Assembly (NCBI GenBank): GCA_007449985.2
Contig: VIIQ02000002.1
Coordinates: 1,364,001-1,428,000, forward strand
Direction: 5' to 3'
DNA from: Desmodesmus armatus
Taxonomy: Eukaryota > Chlorophyta > Chlorophyceae > Sphaeropleales > Scenedesmaceae
Length of the DNA stretch: 64,000 nucleotides
Below the pieces are notes generated by a model. The model saw only the letters and a program-made list of their open reading frames with translations. It ran no database searches and had not been told where the DNA came from. The first letter of the stretch is position 1. Each line of letters starts with the position of its first letter. Below are positions 61,164-64,000 of the stretch, piece by piece. The position numbers were made by a program, and so were the translations under genes.

Positions 61164-61576
61164 TGTGATTGTACACAGAGATCTGGGTGTGATCAATTCG
61201 GTGTGAGCGGAGCAACAGCCAACCTGTAGCAGTAAAGACATAAGTGTCAATGGCAGTGATCGCGCCTGTTTGTTGGGCAGCTTTCAGCTTGGTCACAGCT
61301 TGGTCAACAGGTCAAAATCTGGTGACTAACCCAGACACATATGTACACCTGTAGATGCATGACCAGTCTAACTGCTTGGCACTAGTCTTTTCATCAAATA
61401 GAACCAATGGAATGACATTTACACCAGGCAGAGGAAAGGGGACGATGTTACCTCCTCTAGCTTGCACTAGTACTACCAAGGGTAGTACCCTTGTACATCT
61501 GTCTGGCCGTATCTGTATCTGACACCTGTATGGCAGTTCTCGCTGTGGTCATTCAGTTATCCAGGCACAAGCTTAC

Positions 61577-61690
61577 CACTGGATGCACCATTGTTTACTC
61601 CCGTCGCCACCTGCAGTTTAGCAAAGTCCTCGGCAACCTTGCCACTGAAATTGAACTGTCCAAGCATGTCAGGACTTGGTGCTGGGGGTG
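61577..61690 (-). other. Orphan exon-like segment
   Basis: Bounded by a CTTGCAG acceptor and a GTAAGC donor on the minus strand, with an open frame reading APPAPSPDMLGQFNFSGKV then AEDFAKLQVATGVNNGASSG. It looks coding, but its phase does not fit exon 1 of the DedA gene. It could be a 5' UTR exon with an upstream ORF or part of a small unknown gene. Confidence 0.25.
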
Positions 61691-61845
61691 CTGCAAGCAC
61701 CTCAGGAGGCTTGATCAAACAACACTGCCTGCACCAGCTGCAGCAATGCGGGGAACACAGCAAGACCTTCAAACAACACACCATCTGCTAGAGCCCAATG
61801 TATTCCTCCTAGGTGCCCATGGGCAGGTGAAGGTGTCTCTGACAC

Positions 61846-61940
61846 CCCCCCCCTCCCCTTGGTGGGGGAGGGAGGAGGAGGGGGGGGGGAGCGGAGGGGA
61901 CCCCCCCCCACCCTCCCCGCCCTGCCCGGGGGGGGGGGGC
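61846..61940. repeat. G-run/C-run low-complexity block with fold-back potential
   Basis: Alternating long C runs and G runs (CCCCCCCCTCCCCTT, GGGGGAGGGAGGAGGAGGGG, then C runs, then a final G run of 12) can pair with one another and also form G-quadruplexes on either strand. Confidence 0.8.
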
Positions 61941-62571
61941 AAACAACCAGTAGAGACAAGGACATTGGACCACCATCTTGCTGCCAGCACCGTGCCGGTG
62001 CGCTCTACAGTATATGACGTGCACTACAGAATATGACGTGCGCGTCACCCACCAACCTAGGAGATGAACTAGGCTCCAAAAGAAGATGAATTTCTGCTGC
62101 AGCTACAACACCATCAGAGCCCACTGGCCACACATTTAGACATCAATATATGCCATTGACACAATGGCATGCCAATGAAGCGGCAACGTACCCTGGCGCA
62201 AATGCCCACAGGCAGGACAGTCCCAGTGTCATGCAGAAACAAGTCATGGCTGACACTCACACTCAATGCGGAAAGAGCGGCAGTGATGTTATACAGGTTT
62301 GAACACGCGGTCAGGCTGATTGTGCAACAATCCTGTCAGTGTCAACAATGGTGACGTGCAGCAGCTGCAGTTGCTGACAGACCTTCACAACCAAGGGGGG
62401 GCGGACTGCCCAACCCCAACCTGCTGGACATGGACAGTATCAGGGAGCAGAATTCATACAACCTCAAACACCCCCTTCCCAAAACCCCAACACCACGCAC
62501 ACATCCATCGATTTGATGGCGCCGCCTGCTCACATCATGGCATGTGACCGGATGATCCCGTCACAACACGT

Positions 62572-63785
62572 TCAAACAGGTGCATGCCTGTTCAAGCTCA
62601 CTGGAGTATCCTGCACTCCCACAGTCCGGCCCAGCTGCTGCGGCAGCCCAGCAGCTTTCCGCTGCCTCAGCTTCTGCAGCCACAAGCCACCAATCCCAAC
62701 AGCAGCCAACAGTCCGAGCACCACCACAGCACTAATCAGGCCGATCATAGCTACACTCATCTTCCCACTGCCGCTGCTCCCTGCAGCAATACCACCCCTG
62801 CCAGACCCTGCTCCTGCAGGATCAACACCCGCTGCCATCAACTGCCGCTCCATGTTCCTTACAGCACATGCCAGCACTTTCTCATTGCTGCAAGCCTCAC
62901 ACCACTCCGCACTGCTTTTCAGCGCCTGGGGTTCAGCGATCGCCCTAAAATCCTCCAGGGTGCAGCTGCCGGGACCTGCTAAACCCTCGGCAGCATCGCC
63001 AGCCACTGCACAATGCAGCGGCAGCACTTTGTACGCTGCTTTCGGGCCATCTTGGACCACGGCACGTACCACCAGCTGGCCAGAAGGTGCTTTGTGGAGT
63101 TCAAAGACTAGTACGGCAGCGAGGGAGGGAATCTTGGAGGTCCAGATGTGCTGTGTGCGCTGGCTGGCAGGTACTGCTGCCTGCAGGGCTGACAGCACTC
63201 CCAGCTGAGTGTTGTAGTGGGAAGACACCATGCGCAGCTTGTAGTATGGGGCCTGTAAACAGAGACACACGGCAAGCAGGGGTTGGTATAGTGCAGCATA
63301 TGCGGGAAGCTCATTGGTGATCATGCACAAACTGTGGGGAGGCGCTCATGACCGAAGGGCCATTGAGTGGCCAACTGCTCTATAGTGCAGCCCCTCTGCT
63401 GCTCTGCAGCTGTACCAAGGGACCTTGTATCCCAAAGGCTTCGCGTGAGCTGAGTGACATGACCTGTGTGTTGGCACATACCGTGCAATCAGCCGATAGT
63501 GCGCATACGGTCTGTGGCCACTAGTGAAGTCCCTGCAGTCCCGCCAATCCCCTGCAGCACCATGTGTGTGTGTGTGTAGACACAGGGAGTGCAACCAGCC
63601 AATGCAACCATGTGTGTCAGACCCTTGGACACATGTGTCGTACCTACCTGGCTGCCTGTCAGCACGGCTTGTTCAGCAGTGGCCATGCGCTGCAGTATGT
63701 CACCCAGCAGGGCCCCTCCCAGCAGGTTGCCTGTCAGCTCAGGGGCCATCTTGGAGGTCTCCAGCCACATGGCAAGCTGGTTCAC
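62572..63785 (-). CDS. Histidine acid phosphatase, membrane-anchored, 3' part only
   Basis: Two exons are visible, joined in phase 0: 63785-63648 and 63252-62572, together 272 residues of the C-terminal half; upstream exons lie outside the window. The first exon reads VNQLAMWLETSKMAPELTGN and LLGGALLGDILQRM, typical of the region before the second catalytic motif. The next begins PYYKLRMVSSHYNTQLGVLS, aligning with the family's SAHDTTL..L block, but the Asp after His is Tyr here. Near residue 210 of this part is a single hydrophobic helix (VAMIGLISAVVVLGLLAAVG), then a basic tail (LRQRKAAG), so the enzyme domain is extracytosolic (vacuole, lysosome-like or cell surface). Activity is doubtful if Tyr truly replaces the proton donor. 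Confidence 0.75.
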
Positions 63786-64000
63786 CTGTGAACATCACAG
63801 CAACCACACCGCAGCGGGGACATCAACACACCTACTTTGGGGCGCTAGTCAGAAGAGCCTGGCAGGCAGGCACAAATGCTGCACCGTGCATGTATGTGTA
63901 CCCCGAGGTTATGACTGCGCTGCACCCCGTTCAAATCAGAGTTGGTAACCCAGCACAGTGGGCTGCAGTGTGCAAGTGGTTTGACAGATGCCACACACAT
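63786..64000 (-). other. Intron of the phosphatase gene, window edge
   Basis: 215 bases upstream of the exon at 63785 with no recognisable further exon; presumed intron sequence. Confidence 0.5.

Larger units (their letters stand above)
61164..62571. other. Spacer upstream of the DedA-type gene
   Basis: About 1.4 kb containing the promoter of the DedA gene, a candidate minus-strand exon (61577-61690), a G/C strand-asymmetric hairpin (61846-61940) and the 3' flank of the phosphatase gene. A short palindromic phrase ACTACCAAGGGTAGT lies near 61470. Confidence 0.4.

Overview
The window is nuclear DNA from a eukaryote, most likely a chlorophyte green alga. Almost every gene is cut by many short GT-AG introns, CAG/CTG repeats are frequent both inside proteins and in introns, and TGTAA motifs follow several stop codons. 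The protein set is plant or algal in type: plastid-type shikimate kinase and CMP kinase with N-terminal extensions, a plant-type NUP43, FAD2, a plastid-like D-ribulose kinase and a TWD1-like FKBP. The genus cannot be fixed from the sequence alone. Exon boundaries below were derived by hand from splice sites, reading phase and family conservation, and for nearly all models every exon joins in phase.

Layout. 1-934 repeat-bearing flank; 935-4688 (-) shikimate kinase; 5364-8062 (+) GID8; 8467-9318 a ribozyme-bearing mobile element; 9.3-12.5 kb repeat-rich with a minisatellite; 12570-13790 (-) SPT4; 14208-17521 (+) MMAA/MeaB-type GTPase; 19131-22768 (-) transaldolase; 23446-26440 (+) NUP43; 27530-29279 (-) and 29514-31307 (+) a head-to-head pair of LRR paralogues; 32070-34765 (-) Ap4A phosphorylase; 34972-37992 (+) FKBP-TPR membrane protein; 39301-41996 (-) an unrecognised 296-residue protein; 42439-43743 (-) CMP kinase; 43938-47977 (+) D-ribulose kinase; 48644-49303 (+) a possible small membrane protein; 49411-51571 (+) a conserved protein of unknown function, possibly 2H-like; 52776-55940 (+) FAD2; 58388-61163 (-) DedA/VTT membrane protein; 62572-63785 (-) the 3' part of a membrane-anchored histidine acid phosphatase.

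The most striking object is the 852-bp insertion at 8467-9318. It consists of two directly repeated 388-bp copies separated by 76 bp, flanked exactly by a 9-bp target-site duplication. Each copy carries, on the minus strand, a complete hammerhead ribozyme core. The arrangement is 1.84 units of a 464-bp monomer, as expected if a circular RNA had been reverse transcribed around more than one turn and inserted. Self-cleavage at the two sites would release a 464-nt RNA. This is a retrozyme-like or Penelope-associated element, and I know of no described instance matching it.

Two further themes recur. First, introns repeatedly contain decayed copies of the end of a neighbouring exon together with its splice site (shikimate kinase, MMAA, transaldolase, and D-ribulose kinase twice). 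Second, from 0.9 to 38 kb the genes form an unbroken series of five divergent minus/plus pairs (six counting CMP kinase/ribulose kinase) with compact shared 5' regions of about 0.2-0.7 kb. Functionally most genes are housekeeping: aromatic amino acid and pentose phosphate metabolism, lipid desaturation, nucleotide turnover, transcription elongation, nuclear pore and protein degradation. There are no operons and no functional cluster.
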